In this document: positions 33,238 to 40,965 of the stretch, in pieces
Layout of the letters: every line of letters begins with the position of its first letter
How positions within the stretch are numbered: position 1 is the first letter of the stretch
The notes under the pieces: model-generated
What the model saw: the letters and a program-made list of their open reading frames with translations, nothing else
The model's database searches: none
What the model was told of the DNA's origin: nothing
Program-made: the position numbers and the translations under genes
Assembly: GCA_003222895.1 (NCBI GenBank)
Contig: QHXI01000094.1
Location: forward strand, 1-64,000
Direction: 5' to 3'
Origin: Acidobacteriota bacterium
GTDB taxonomy: Bacteria; Acidobacteriota; Blastocatellia; Pyrinomonadales; Pyrinomonadaceae
DNA: 64,000 nucleotides

Positions 33238-33974
33238 CAGGGAAAAATCTTCAAACCATGTATCCATCCAGGACCACGGTAAAACCGTTTTCGTATGACC
33301 TCGTAGGCTGGTAGAGGCTTTTTCGGATCGATTACGTATCGCGCTATCGGATAAGCGGCCAGGTCGGCTAGTTGCGTTCCCACAACGTTCATCGCTTTTG
33401 GTTTGAAACGTAAATGAAACTTTATCTTGCGGAATCTGTCTGCTGAATTATAGTAAGTTCCATATGTCACGATATTAAGAAAGCTTAGTCGCAGCTCATC
33501 ATCCTCTTTCTTGCCTCGGGCCTCGGCGACTAGATATGCTTCGGTTTGGCCTTCCTTCTCGAGTAACGGCAACAGTCGCTCCAAAGCGAAGGTTAACGCG
33601 AGATCATATGGATTGGTTGCCTGCATTCCGTACTTCTCTTTGTGATCCTGCTTTTTAATAACCGACGCGATCAGATCGTAGCCAGGGACCGACATGATCT
33701 CATTAATCCGTTCGTAAAACGGTTGTCGCTTCGCTGGATCAGTGAGGAAGCCAAAGTCGCCTTGCGCTTTGCGAATGTCCCGAGAGTGGATTATCACGCA
33801 TTCGTGCCCAAAATAATCAAATTTGAGACGGTTCACCATCGGCACGAGTTTGTTCTCGTAAGCTTCCTGCTCACAGACCATCATGACCAGAGCGAAGACA
33901 GGAAAGTCCTTATCCTCTTTCTCGAGCGAATGATCGCCAGCCTCATCAAGATATATGATTCTGGGCACCCTCAC
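33237..33974 (-). CDS. DUF3800 domain protein
   Basis: 245 residues, GTG start (33974, with GTG 33968 also possible). The N-terminal IIYLDEAGDHS is the acidic DUF3800 signature. HECVIIHSRDIRKAQGDFGF, AYLVAEARGKKEDDELRL and GTQLADLAAYPIARYV are further family motifs. DUF3800 is predicted to adopt an RNase H-like fold and is often found in variable, mobile or defence-associated loci. The three acidic positions (Asp in LDEAG, Glu in VAEARGK, Asp in LADLAAY) suit a metal-dependent active site. No partner protein is adjacent; a candidate small RNA converges on its 3' end. Confidence 0.85.
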   Translation of the reverse strand: MRVPRIIYLDEAGDHSLEKEDKDFPVFALVMMVCEQEAYENKLVPMVNRLKFDYFGHECVIIHSRDIRKAQGDFGFLTDPAKRQPFYERINEIMSVPGYDLIASVIKKQDHKEKYGMQATNPYDLALTFALERLLPLLEKEGQTEAYLVAEARGKKEDDELRLSFLNIVTYGTYYNSADRFRKIKFHLRFKPKAMNVVGTQLADLAAYPIARYVIDPKKPLPAYEVIRKRFYRGPGWIHGLKIFP

Positions 33975-34012
33975 ATTCCATTCTATTTATGAACATCGAG
34001 ACGATTCGATTA

Positions 34013-34810
34013 TTAACGAGCCACAATCGCGATTTTATGTTTGTTCGCCAGCTTAATCGTCTCTTCCCGATCGAACATCAGCGTCTTTCCGGCGGTCAGG
34101 CAAAGACACGCCGCGTGCGACCGAATCATCGATTCGATCGTGGGCACGCCCACCACGGGAACATCGAAGCGCATGTCCTGATCGGGTTTGGCGATCTTAA
34201 CGACGGTGAGCTTGCCGCGCACAAGTTCGCCCGCGCGGCGAATCACGGCGTCAGTTCCTTCCATTGCTTCGATCGCGACACAGGCCCGATCGCGAATGAC
34301 GATCGTTTGGCCCAGATCGAGACGAGCGATCTTGTGCGCGACTTCCAATCCGTACTCGATATCGCTGCGCTCGCGTTCGTCTGGCTCGCGTTTCGTGAGC
34401 GTGCCTTTCTGTGGAAGTTGATCCTGAAGAAAGAAAGTTGAATCGATCAGTTCGATTCCTTCTGCTGCAAGTTCGTCCGCGACGGCGCCGATCAGCGCGT
34501 CAGTGTTTCGGCGCGGCAGACGCAAGAGCATTTTCAGCATGCGCACATCGGGGATCGCGCGGCTGAAAATCTGCACGTGTTTGACCTGGCCCGCCATGAT
34601 CGCTTGCTCGACGCGTTCGTCTTTGAAGAAGCGCAGCATCTTTCCGAGCTGCCCGATACCAACCCAGATAAGTTTGTCAGCGGTCTTTTCGATTGCCGGA
34701 TCCGTCTCTTCGCGGATTGCGGCGACCGCAACCGTCGCGCCGGCTTTATGCGCGCCTTCGATTACCAGGAACGGAAAGTTTCCATTGCCGGCGATGAGAC
34801 CGAGTTTCAT
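34013..34810 (-). CDS. lpxI: UDP-2,3-diacylglucosamine pyrophosphatase LpxI
   Basis: 265 residues. LpxI hydrolyses UDP-2,3-diacylglucosamine to lipid X in lipid A synthesis and replaces LpxH in many phyla. Family motifs are LGLIAGNGNFPFLVIEGAHK, VGIGQLGKMLRFFKDERVEQ, IMAGQVKH, DIEYGLEVAHKIARLDLGQT, VAIEAMEGTDAVIRRAGEL and VGVPTIESMIRSHAACLCLT, the last being the DUF1009 hallmark. Length is normal. It is the last gene of the bamA-skp-skp-fabZ-lpxA-lpxI run, six bases after the lpxA stop. Confidence 0.92.
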   Translation of the reverse strand: MKLGLIAGNGNFPFLVIEGAHKAGATVAVAAIREETDPAIEKTADKLIWVGIGQLGKMLRFFKDERVEQAIMAGQVKHVQIFSRAIPDVRMLKMLLRLPRRNTDALIGAVADELAAEGIELIDSTFFLQDQLPQKGTLTKREPDERERSDIEYGLEVAHKIARLDLGQTIVIRDRACVAIEAMEGTDAVIRRAGELVRGKLTVVKIAKPDQDMRFDVPVVGVPTIESMIRSHAACLCLTAGKTLMFDREETIKLANKHKIAIVAR

Positions 34811-34816
34811 TGCGCG

Positions 34817-35620
34817 TTACTTTACGACGCCGCGTTTGGATGATTCAACGAAGCGAATCAGTTCGTCGACTTCAGGTGAGCTGTCAATCTCTGCGCGCAT
34901 ACGTTCGATTGCTTGTGTAGTGTTGAGCTTTGCCGAAAGCAGCAGGTGAAAAGCGTGATGCAGCGCCGCGATCGTTTCGCGCGAGTAACCGCGACGCCGC
35001 ACGCCAACTTTATTCAGGCCGTAGCACTTCGCGTGATTACCTACCGTGAGGGCGAAAGGCAGCGCGTCTTTCACCACGACCGAGTAACCGCCGACGTAAG
35101 CTTCGCGGCCGATACGGCAGAATTGGTGCACGCCGGAGTAAGCGCCGATGTTGCCGCCGTCTTCGACCGTTACGTGACCCGCAAGCGTAGCCGCGTTCGC
35201 CATGATCGCGCCGTTACCGATCAGGCAATCATGCGCGACGTGCGCCTGGGCCATCAAAAAACAGTCGTCGCCGATGCTCGTGATTCCGCCACCGCCTAGC
35301 GTGCCGCGATGCACCGTGACGAATTCTCGGATGCGATTGCGCTTGCCGATTTCAGTTTCAGTCTCTTCTCCGGCAAATTTCAAATCCTGCGGCGGCAGTC
35401 CAATCGAAACGAAAGGATAGATATGAGTTTCGTCGCCGATGCGCGTGCGTCCATCGATGACGCAATGACTGTCGATGCGAACTCTGTTTCCGAGCACGAC
35501 ATCGTGGCCCACAACTGTGTATGGCCCAATCACGCAGTCGCTGCCAATTTGAGCATTTGGACTGACGACCGCGGAAGGATGAATTTGACGCGACTGACTT
35601 TGAATTAATGGCGCGCTCAT
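34817..35620 (-). CDS. lpxA: UDP-N-acetylglucosamine acyltransferase LpxA
   Basis: 267 residues from ATG 35620, two bases after the fabZ stop; the longer frame is a shadow of fabZ. LpxA performs the first acylation of lipid A synthesis. The left-handed helix is seen as hexapeptide repeats (IHPSAVVSPNAQIGSDCVIG, VGHDVVLGNRVRIDSHCVID, RIREFVTVHRGT). The catalytic histidine region is AQAHVAHDCLIGNGAIMANA, then GAYSGVHQFCRIGREAYVGG and the helical C-terminus GVRRRGYSRETIAALHHAF. The length fits LpxA, not LpxD. Confidence 0.95.
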   Translation of the reverse strand: MSAPLIQSQSRQIHPSAVVSPNAQIGSDCVIGPYTVVGHDVVLGNRVRIDSHCVIDGRTRIGDETHIYPFVSIGLPPQDLKFAGEETETEIGKRNRIREFVTVHRGTLGGGGITSIGDDCFLMAQAHVAHDCLIGNGAIMANAATLAGHVTVEDGGNIGAYSGVHQFCRIGREAYVGGYSVVVKDALPFALTVGNHAKCYGLNKVGVRRRGYSRETIAALHHAFHLLLSAKLNTTQAIERMRAEIDSSPEVDELIRFVESSKRGVVK

Positions 35621-35622
35621 GT

Positions 35623-36072
35623 CTATGAGGTTGGGCGATCGGCGATCACGCTGGTGAGTTCCGCATCGGCGCAGAGCTGGCCGTCGACCTTTGCTTCGCC
35701 GTGCATCCGTTGAATACGCGGCCCGAATCGCAACGCCGTTACTTCCAAAACCAGTGAGTCGCCGGGAACGATGGGCCGGCGAAAGCGCGCTTCGCGAATG
35801 CCGGTAAACAGGACCAGTTTTTGATCGCGATTCTCGATTTCGCGCAGCGCCAGGATCGCGCCGCATTGCGCCAGCGCTTCAATAACCAACACGCCGGGCA
35901 TTACTGGCGCACCCGGGAAGTGCCCTTCAAAAAAAGATTCGTTAACGCTGACTTGCTTGATGCCAACGATTCTCTCGAGGGGCTTTAGTTCAATGATGCG
36001 ATCGACCAGCAGGAAGGGGTAGCGGTGCGGCAGTAATTTCTTGATGCCTTCGGAATCGAGAACTGTTTCCAT
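35623..36072 (-). CDS. fabZ: 3-hydroxyacyl-ACP dehydratase FabZ
   Basis: 149 residues from ATG 36072. FabZ dehydrates 3-hydroxyacyl-ACP in fatty acid elongation and competes with LpxA for 3-hydroxyacyl-ACP. Motifs are IKKLLPHRYPFLLVDRIIEL, FFEGHFPGAPVMPGVLVIEA (catalytic His in GHFPG, Glu in VIEA) and REARFRRPIVPGDSLVLEV. It is located directly before lpxA, as in many Gram-negative lipid A operons. Confidence 0.95.
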   Translation of the reverse strand: METVLDSEGIKKLLPHRYPFLLVDRIIELKPLERIVGIKQVSVNESFFEGHFPGAPVMPGVLVIEALAQCGAILALREIENRDQKLVLFTGIREARFRRPIVPGDSLVLEVTALRFGPRIQRMHGEAKVDGQLCADAELTSVIADRPTS

Positions 36073-36152
36073 AGGATTCGTTTCAGTGCCGCGAGCGTGA
36101 CAGTGGATCAATCATCCAGCGCCCGGTCGTGCATCGCCAGCGGCTCTGACGC

Positions 36153-36785
36153 TTACTTCGGAGTTGTAGTTGAAGCTGTCGCTGGATTCTTCAGATTATA
36201 ATCCGTGATGAATGCTTTGGTGATATCGGTGCTGTCTGAGGCAAACAGAATTCCTTCGATCTGGCTGCCGTCGATCACCAGCGTGATGCCGCGCGATTTT
36301 GCGTATACATCGAGGGCTTTGCCGACATCGTCTTGCAGCGGCGCAAAAATCTCGCCGCGGCGTTTTTGATAATTGGTCTGGCCGTCTTCTCCCTTGCGCT
36401 GGTATTCCTTCTTCAGTTGATCAACCTGATCGAGCTTAGCCTGGACTGTCTTTGGATCCACTGGCGCGGTCGACTTCTGCAGCTTTGAGATTTCCTCCTG
36501 AAGCTGATTGATCTTCTGCGCCATCTGATTCAGATCGTCCTGCGTCTTCTGAAACTCGGCGTTCAGTTTGTTTAGCAGCACCACGAATTTGGCGATACCT
36601 TCTTTCGGGTCCTGAAAAGCTGCCGAGAAGATCACCGCAACTTTTCCCACCGGTACATTCACAGCCGCAGCCCGGGTTGCCGGCGGCGTCTGAGGTTTCG
36701 GCTGCGTTGCCGGTTGGGCGACGGCGTGCGAAATGGCGATCAAAGCGAACGCGATCGCCAGCGAAAATTTCGTAATGACTCTCAT
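36153..36785 (-). CDS. OmpH/Skp-like periplasmic chaperone
   Basis: 210 residues. The signal peptide is FSLAIAFALIAISHAVA, then a Pro/Thr-rich linker. The core PVGKVAVIFSAAFQDPKEGI begins like Skp, with long heptad helices (LNAEFQKTQDDLNQMAQKIN, QLQEEISKLQKS) forming the tentacle, and a closing domain (GKALDVYAKSRGITLVIDGS). Skp escorts unfolded outer-membrane proteins to BamA. Two such genes stand in tandem here between bamA and fabZ. Confidence 0.88.
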   Translation of the reverse strand: MRVITKFSLAIAFALIAISHAVAQPATQPKPQTPPATRAAAVNVPVGKVAVIFSAAFQDPKEGIAKFVVLLNKLNAEFQKTQDDLNQMAQKINQLQEEISKLQKSTAPVDPKTVQAKLDQVDQLKKEYQRKGEDGQTNYQKRRGEIFAPLQDDVGKALDVYAKSRGITLVIDGSQIEGILFASDSTDITKAFITDYNLKNPATASTTTPK

Positions 36786-36879
36786 GTCCTAATGCTCTCC
36801 ATCAGTCTTTAAGTCGAAGATGCGGAGGCGTTGCCGGCGGCCGCACCTCCGCATTCATGACCGAGGCTGAAAAAATCTG

Positions 36880-37421
36880 CTACGGCTGCGTCGTCAACGA
36901 AGCAGTCGAAGGATTCTTGCTATTGAAATCAGCGATGAACGGCCTGGTGATGTCCAACGATTCGGAAGCGCTCAGGATTCCCTGAATTTTGGTGACATCC
37001 AAAATCAAAGTGATGCCGCGCGCCTTAGCGAAAACGTCCAGCGCCTTGCCGATTTCTTCGTAAACCGGACCAAGCATGTCCTGCAGACGCTTTTGATAAG
37101 CGGTTTGTGCATCCTCGCCCTTGCGCTGCAGGTCCTTCTTCATCTGCTCGATCTTCTCCTGCTGCTGAGCGCTGACCTTTGGATCCTGCACCGGTCCAGC
37201 TCTCTGCAAATCCGCAGTTGCTTTGTCGATCTGTTGCTGAAGGTTTGTTAATTCAGTCCGTCGCGGTTGAAATTCACCCTCGACTTTTTTCGCGGCCGCA
37301 ACCAGGCGAACGATACCGGCCTTCTCATCCAGAAAAGCGTCGGTATCTACGAGCGCGATCTTCGCTTCCGGCAAAGTGGTTGAAGTAAAGCGACTGCGGC
37401 TATCGCACGAAAGATTTTCAT
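36880..37421 (-). pseudogene. Second OmpH/Skp-like chaperone, frameshifted in the signal peptide
   Basis: The body (PEAKIALVDTDAFLDEKAGI, VAAAKKVEGEFQPRRTELTN, LDVFAKARGITLILDVTKIQ) is a complete Skp fold and parallels the downstream copy. The signal peptide MKIFRAIAAVALL begins at ATG 37421, after AAGGAG, but in another frame, and the two frames meet at GTCGCTTTACTTC (37387-37395). One extra T in the TTT run would join them. As sequenced, only a cytoplasmic form starting near 37374 could be made. Real lesion or single-base assembly error. Confidence 0.7.
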
Positions 37422-37545
37422 AAGTGTGTCGTAAAACTCCTTAACAGTAATTGAGCGGCGTTGTGATTCAACCAGTTTAGTTGTTCATGCCGCCGGTTTG
37501 GTTTGCCTGGTTGGACCGGCCGTTGTCGGGCGCGGTTTCAGTCAA

Positions 37546-40500
37546 CTAAAAAGTGCGCCCTACGCTGAAGCGAAAGACCGACTTTTTCTCGTTAAAGAAG
37601 AACGGAAATCCGTTGATAACCTGATCTTTGCGAGCGTTCGGATTATAAGCATAAATAAGCCGAAAAGGCACGTTGAGAATTGGAATCTGGAAGCGAACTT
37701 CAGCGCCCATGCTGCTGCGAATGTCGTTGAATCTTGCGAACAAGCTTTGGTTAAGACGCACGACCGTATTTCGTTGCGCCTCACCGCGCAGGAAAACCTG
37801 CTGCAGCCCGAACGGGAGACCGGTGAGTGGATCGATAGGCCCGGTTCGCAGTGCTTGATCATATTCAGCGCGGGTGATCAGTCGGTTGTCGCGCGCGACC
37901 AAACCGAATGCCGGCGACAGCGCCAGGTTGCTGAAGTTTTGACAAGCAGCCAGCGTCGTCAAAGTCACCGGAGCGATGCCGCCACTGCCGGACAATCTTG
38001 GGCACGCAATGAATCCGCTCGTCGACAGGAATGGATCATCGGCGAGGAATTCTGTCGAATAAGTCTGATCCCTCTTCGAACGCAGGTTGAATGCAGAGCC
38101 TACATCGACGTAGAGTGCGGCTTGCACGGTTCGTCCCACGACCGGAATGCGATATTCAAAGTTTCCGAGGATTTGCGTGTCAGCACCGGTGGCGGTATAA
38201 ACCCGCGGCAGCGTGGCAACGTTACTGCCCGTCGAACCGGTGAACGTGCCGATGCTGGTGAGATTCGCTGGTAAACCTGGGACCACATTGGCCGTACCAG
38301 TCAGATTCGTCGCTAAGACGACGTTGCGAGAAGTGACGTAGTTGTCGAGCGGCGTGACCGGGCTAATCGAACGCACGTTGTAGCCACGAATCGTAAATTC
38401 ATCGCCGAGGAAGAAGCGCTCGTAAATCGGCACACCATCGACGAACGCCAGCGAGTTCGCATTCCGAACCTTCGCAGTCTCCGCGAAACTGCCAACCGTT
38501 CCCGCTAAAATCCGGAAGCCGAAAACTTCAGGATATTCAGAACGCTTTTTGCGAATCGGCATGAAGTGCGTGAACTCGAGCGTCGGCTCGTAACTGCGGA
38601 CATCACCGCCTAATCCGGCGAATCCCAGCGACGCCGACAGCGAAGTGCCTTTTGTCGGATCGATGTTCGCGTTGCGCGTGTCATAGACGAAAGTGCCAGT
38701 CGCGCGGCTTGTGATTATGTTCGGCTGCCGATAAATCACCGGAATAAATTGCGTTGTTTGTCCGGAAGCGTTAACCGTCGGGTCCTTCACGCTTGATTGC
38801 GCCAGCTGATAAGACAAGCCGATGCGCGAAAACTGTGTGAATGGCCGCTTGCGATAAAACTCGGACAAGGGTGCGCTGGCGAAAATCGAAGCCCCGAGCG
38901 AGTTACGCGTGAACAGGTTTTCTTCGCTCGTATTAAGGAAATCTAATAACGAGCCGCTCAAACCCTGCTGAGCCGACGTGTTTTGAGAAAGGAATGTGCC
39001 CTCGCCAAAGAACTTTTGCGAGTAAGCGAAAACGGTAAAGCCGGCCGTGATTGGGCGATTCCTGATGTAAGGTTCGGTGAACGAGAACTGGAACGATCGC
39101 TGCCGGTTGCCGGCCGCCAGATTTAACGAGAGCACTTCGCCGCGTCCGAACAGGTTATTTGTCGAGTATTCAAGTCCGAAGAATGATCCGCCGATTCCCG
39201 AAATGCCGCCATTGAAGGAAATCTGCTGGCGTCCTTTCTCAGAAACTTTGATCGTGACATCGACCAATCCTTCTTCTTCATTGGTGCGAAAGTCTGCGTC
39301 TTTGTCTTTATCGATCGGATTGAAGTAGCCGAGCTGGTTCAGGCGCGTAATCGAAAACTCGTAATAGTTCTGGTTGTAGATGTCGCCTTCATTCATCAGC
39401 ACTTCGCGACGCAGCACGTTGTCGCGCGTGAACGTGTTGCCGGTGAATTCCAGACGACGCAGCGTGAACTGTTTGCCTTCGTCGATGGTGATCACAAAAT
39501 CAGCGACGCCTTCGTCAGGCTTGGCCGGATTGTCTTTAAAGGTCGGATTGACTTCCGCGGTGTATTGAATGAAGCCTTGCGTGCCGTAAGCCTTCTTCAA
39601 ATTCTCGAACAGTCCTTTGCTCAGCGCTTCACCGTTGGCAACTTCACCTTTTTGCAGTCCAATGAAGGCCTTGATGACTTGTTCAGAGAAGATCGAGTTG
39701 CCTTCGATCTTCACGTCGCCGACGCGATAGAGCTTGCCGTCAATGATCGGCACCGTGATTCGCAGCGTGTCATCGACCGACGAAATGAATGGCAGCGGCA
39801 GGATCGGGAAACCAGTGCGACGTTTGCCCAGGCCTTCGATGCGCGGCTCGCCGTGACGGGACTGCAAATAGCCTTTCGATCGCATGTAGGTGTCGATTTG
39901 ATGCAGATCGTATTCCAGCTTCTGCCGATCGAGAATGTCCTGCTCGCGAAAGCGAGTAATCAGTCCCGCTTCCTTCACGTACTTCATGCGCGAGCGCAGC
40001 GCCCCGCTCTTGAAAACTTTGCTGCCTTCGAATTGAATCTCGGCGACGCGCACGCGCGCGCCTTCGTTGATTACGAAAGTGATGGCGCTGGAAGTTGCTG
40101 ATACTGCTTCGACGTTGGCGCTGACAATCGCATTCGGATGACCCTTGGCGGCCAGCATTTCTTTCACAACGCGCTCGGCATTCTTAACTTTTACTGGATC
40201 GAGAATCGATTCCTTGGACACGCCGACGCGCCGCTCGCGAAAGGTCTTCAGCACGTCCGACTCGGCAACGCTTTTCAATCCTTCGAATTGAATGTCGCGA
40301 ATGATTGGCAACTCTTTAACTTCAAAGACGACGCGAACGCCGCCGCGAGGTGCGTCCTCGATCGTGACGCGCGTGCCAACTCGATCAAAGAAAGCAAGGG
40401 AAAGCAGTGCTTGCAGATCGCGCTCGATTTGCGCCTGGTTGTAAGGATCGCCGGCCCGCGTCTGAATGTAATAAAGGATGTCGTCTTTCCGCAGACGGCG

Positions 40501-40635
40501 ATTGCCGATGATGTCGACTTCTTCGACCAGGCGTTGCGGGGGCTGTTGGGCGCGCACGGGCGCGGGGACTAAGCAAAAAGTTAAGCCGATCACCAGGCTG
40601 ATGGCGGCGAGCAGAACGACGCGATAAAAGTGCAT
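37546..40635 (-). CDS. bamA: Outer membrane protein assembly factor BamA
   Basis: 1029 residues from ATG 40635; the frame to 40728 lacks a start signal. A signal peptide (LLAAISLVIGLTFCLVPAPV) is followed by POTRA domains (VEEVDIIGNRRLRKDDILYY, PIIRDIQFEGLKSVAESDVL, VRVAEIQFEGSKVFKSGALR, YRVGDVKIEGNSIFSEQVIK, FTLRRLEFTGNTFTRDNVLR) and a 16-strand barrel ending FRFSVGRTF. The VRGYNVR-type motif appears as FTIRGYNVRSISP. BamA folds outer-membrane proteins. The barrel is longer than in E. coli, with extra loops. It heads the skp-fabZ-lpx genes. Confidence 0.95.
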   Translation of the reverse strand: MHFYRVVLLAAISLVIGLTFCLVPAPVRAQQPPQRLVEEVDIIGNRRLRKDDILYYIQTRAGDPYNQAQIERDLQALLSLAFFDRVGTRVTIEDAPRGGVRVVFEVKELPIIRDIQFEGLKSVAESDVLKTFRERRVGVSKESILDPVKVKNAERVVKEMLAAKGHPNAIVSANVEAVSATSSAITFVINEGARVRVAEIQFEGSKVFKSGALRSRMKYVKEAGLITRFREQDILDRQKLEYDLHQIDTYMRSKGYLQSRHGEPRIEGLGKRRTGFPILPLPFISSVDDTLRITVPIIDGKLYRVGDVKIEGNSIFSEQVIKAFIGLQKGEVANGEALSKGLFENLKKAYGTQGFIQYTAEVNPTFKDNPAKPDEGVADFVITIDEGKQFTLRRLEFTGNTFTRDNVLRREVLMNEGDIYNQNYYEFSITRLNQLGYFNPIDKDKDADFRTNEEEGLVDVTIKVSEKGRQQISFNGGISGIGGSFFGLEYSTNNLFGRGEVLSLNLAAGNRQRSFQFSFTEPYIRNRPITAGFTVFAYSQKFFGEGTFLSQNTSAQQGLSGSLLDFLNTSEENLFTRNSLGASIFASAPLSEFYRKRPFTQFSRIGLSYQLAQSSVKDPTVNASGQTTQFIPVIYRQPNIITSRATGTFVYDTRNANIDPTKGTSLSASLGFAGLGGDVRSYEPTLEFTHFMPIRKKRSEYPEVFGFRILAGTVGSFAETAKVRNANSLAFVDGVPIYERFFLGDEFTIRGYNVRSISPVTPLDNYVTSRNVVLATNLTGTANVVPGLPANLTSIGTFTGSTGSNVATLPRVYTATGADTQILGNFEYRIPVVGRTVQAALYVDVGSAFNLRSKRDQTYSTEFLADDPFLSTSGFIACPRLSGSGGIAPVTLTTLAACQNFSNLALSPAFGLVARDNRLITRAEYDQALRTGPIDPLTGLPFGLQQVFLRGEAQRNTVVRLNQSLFARFNDIRSSMGAEVRFQIPILNVPFRLIYAYNPNARKDQVINGFPFFFNEKKSVFRFSVGRTF

Positions 40636-40910
40636 AAGTGACGGTACCCTTAGAGTTTTCTCTGGGGACTGCACGCAAGTGTATGAAAGATTCAGCGTAT
40701 TAAGTAACAGAAACCCGCGTGATAGCAAGGACGCTCTGGCGAAATGTTGAGCTGTCCCATTCGTCGATCCGCGGGTGCAATCAAATTATTTCAAGTAAAG
40801 ACGCGCGATGGCTGAAAGTCTGGGGAGCACTTTGATTCGCCGCAGCCTTCACCCGTTGCCAACTTTCCGAAGCCAACAAAGGGGCGCATTATAACGGGAA
40901 AAGAAAGCGA

Positions 40911-40939
40911 AAGTCCAAAGTGGAGCACACTTTGGACTT
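40911..40939. terminator. Perfect 12-base hairpin downstream of clpC
   Basis: AAGTCCAAAGTG and its complement flank a five-base loop. It lies 26 bases beyond the clpC stop; on the minus strand it is followed by TCGCTTTCTTTTC, which would suit termination. The whole stretch 40636-40965 has no gene. A partly similar segment (AAAGTCTGGGGAGCACTTTG) sits near 40816, so it may also be a dispersed repeat. Confidence 0.55.
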
Positions 40940-40965
40940 GGTTAAATCATACAAAACGCTGGCTC

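Noticed and set aside
33163-33282. Short reading frame MAMKIGTGDSW in the intergenic RNA region
   Set aside because: Its ATG overlaps the -10 box, there is no ribosome site and it runs through the terminator and into the opposing gene.
38186-38220. Possible REP copy inside bamA (GTCAGCACCGGTGGCGG)
   Set aside because: Only the head matches, the encoded residues fit a normal barrel loop and the second stem is missing.
37498-38274. Plus-strand frame of 258 codons opposite bamA
   Set aside because: Antisense shadow of a well-supported BamA barrel; no ribosome site or recognisable protein.
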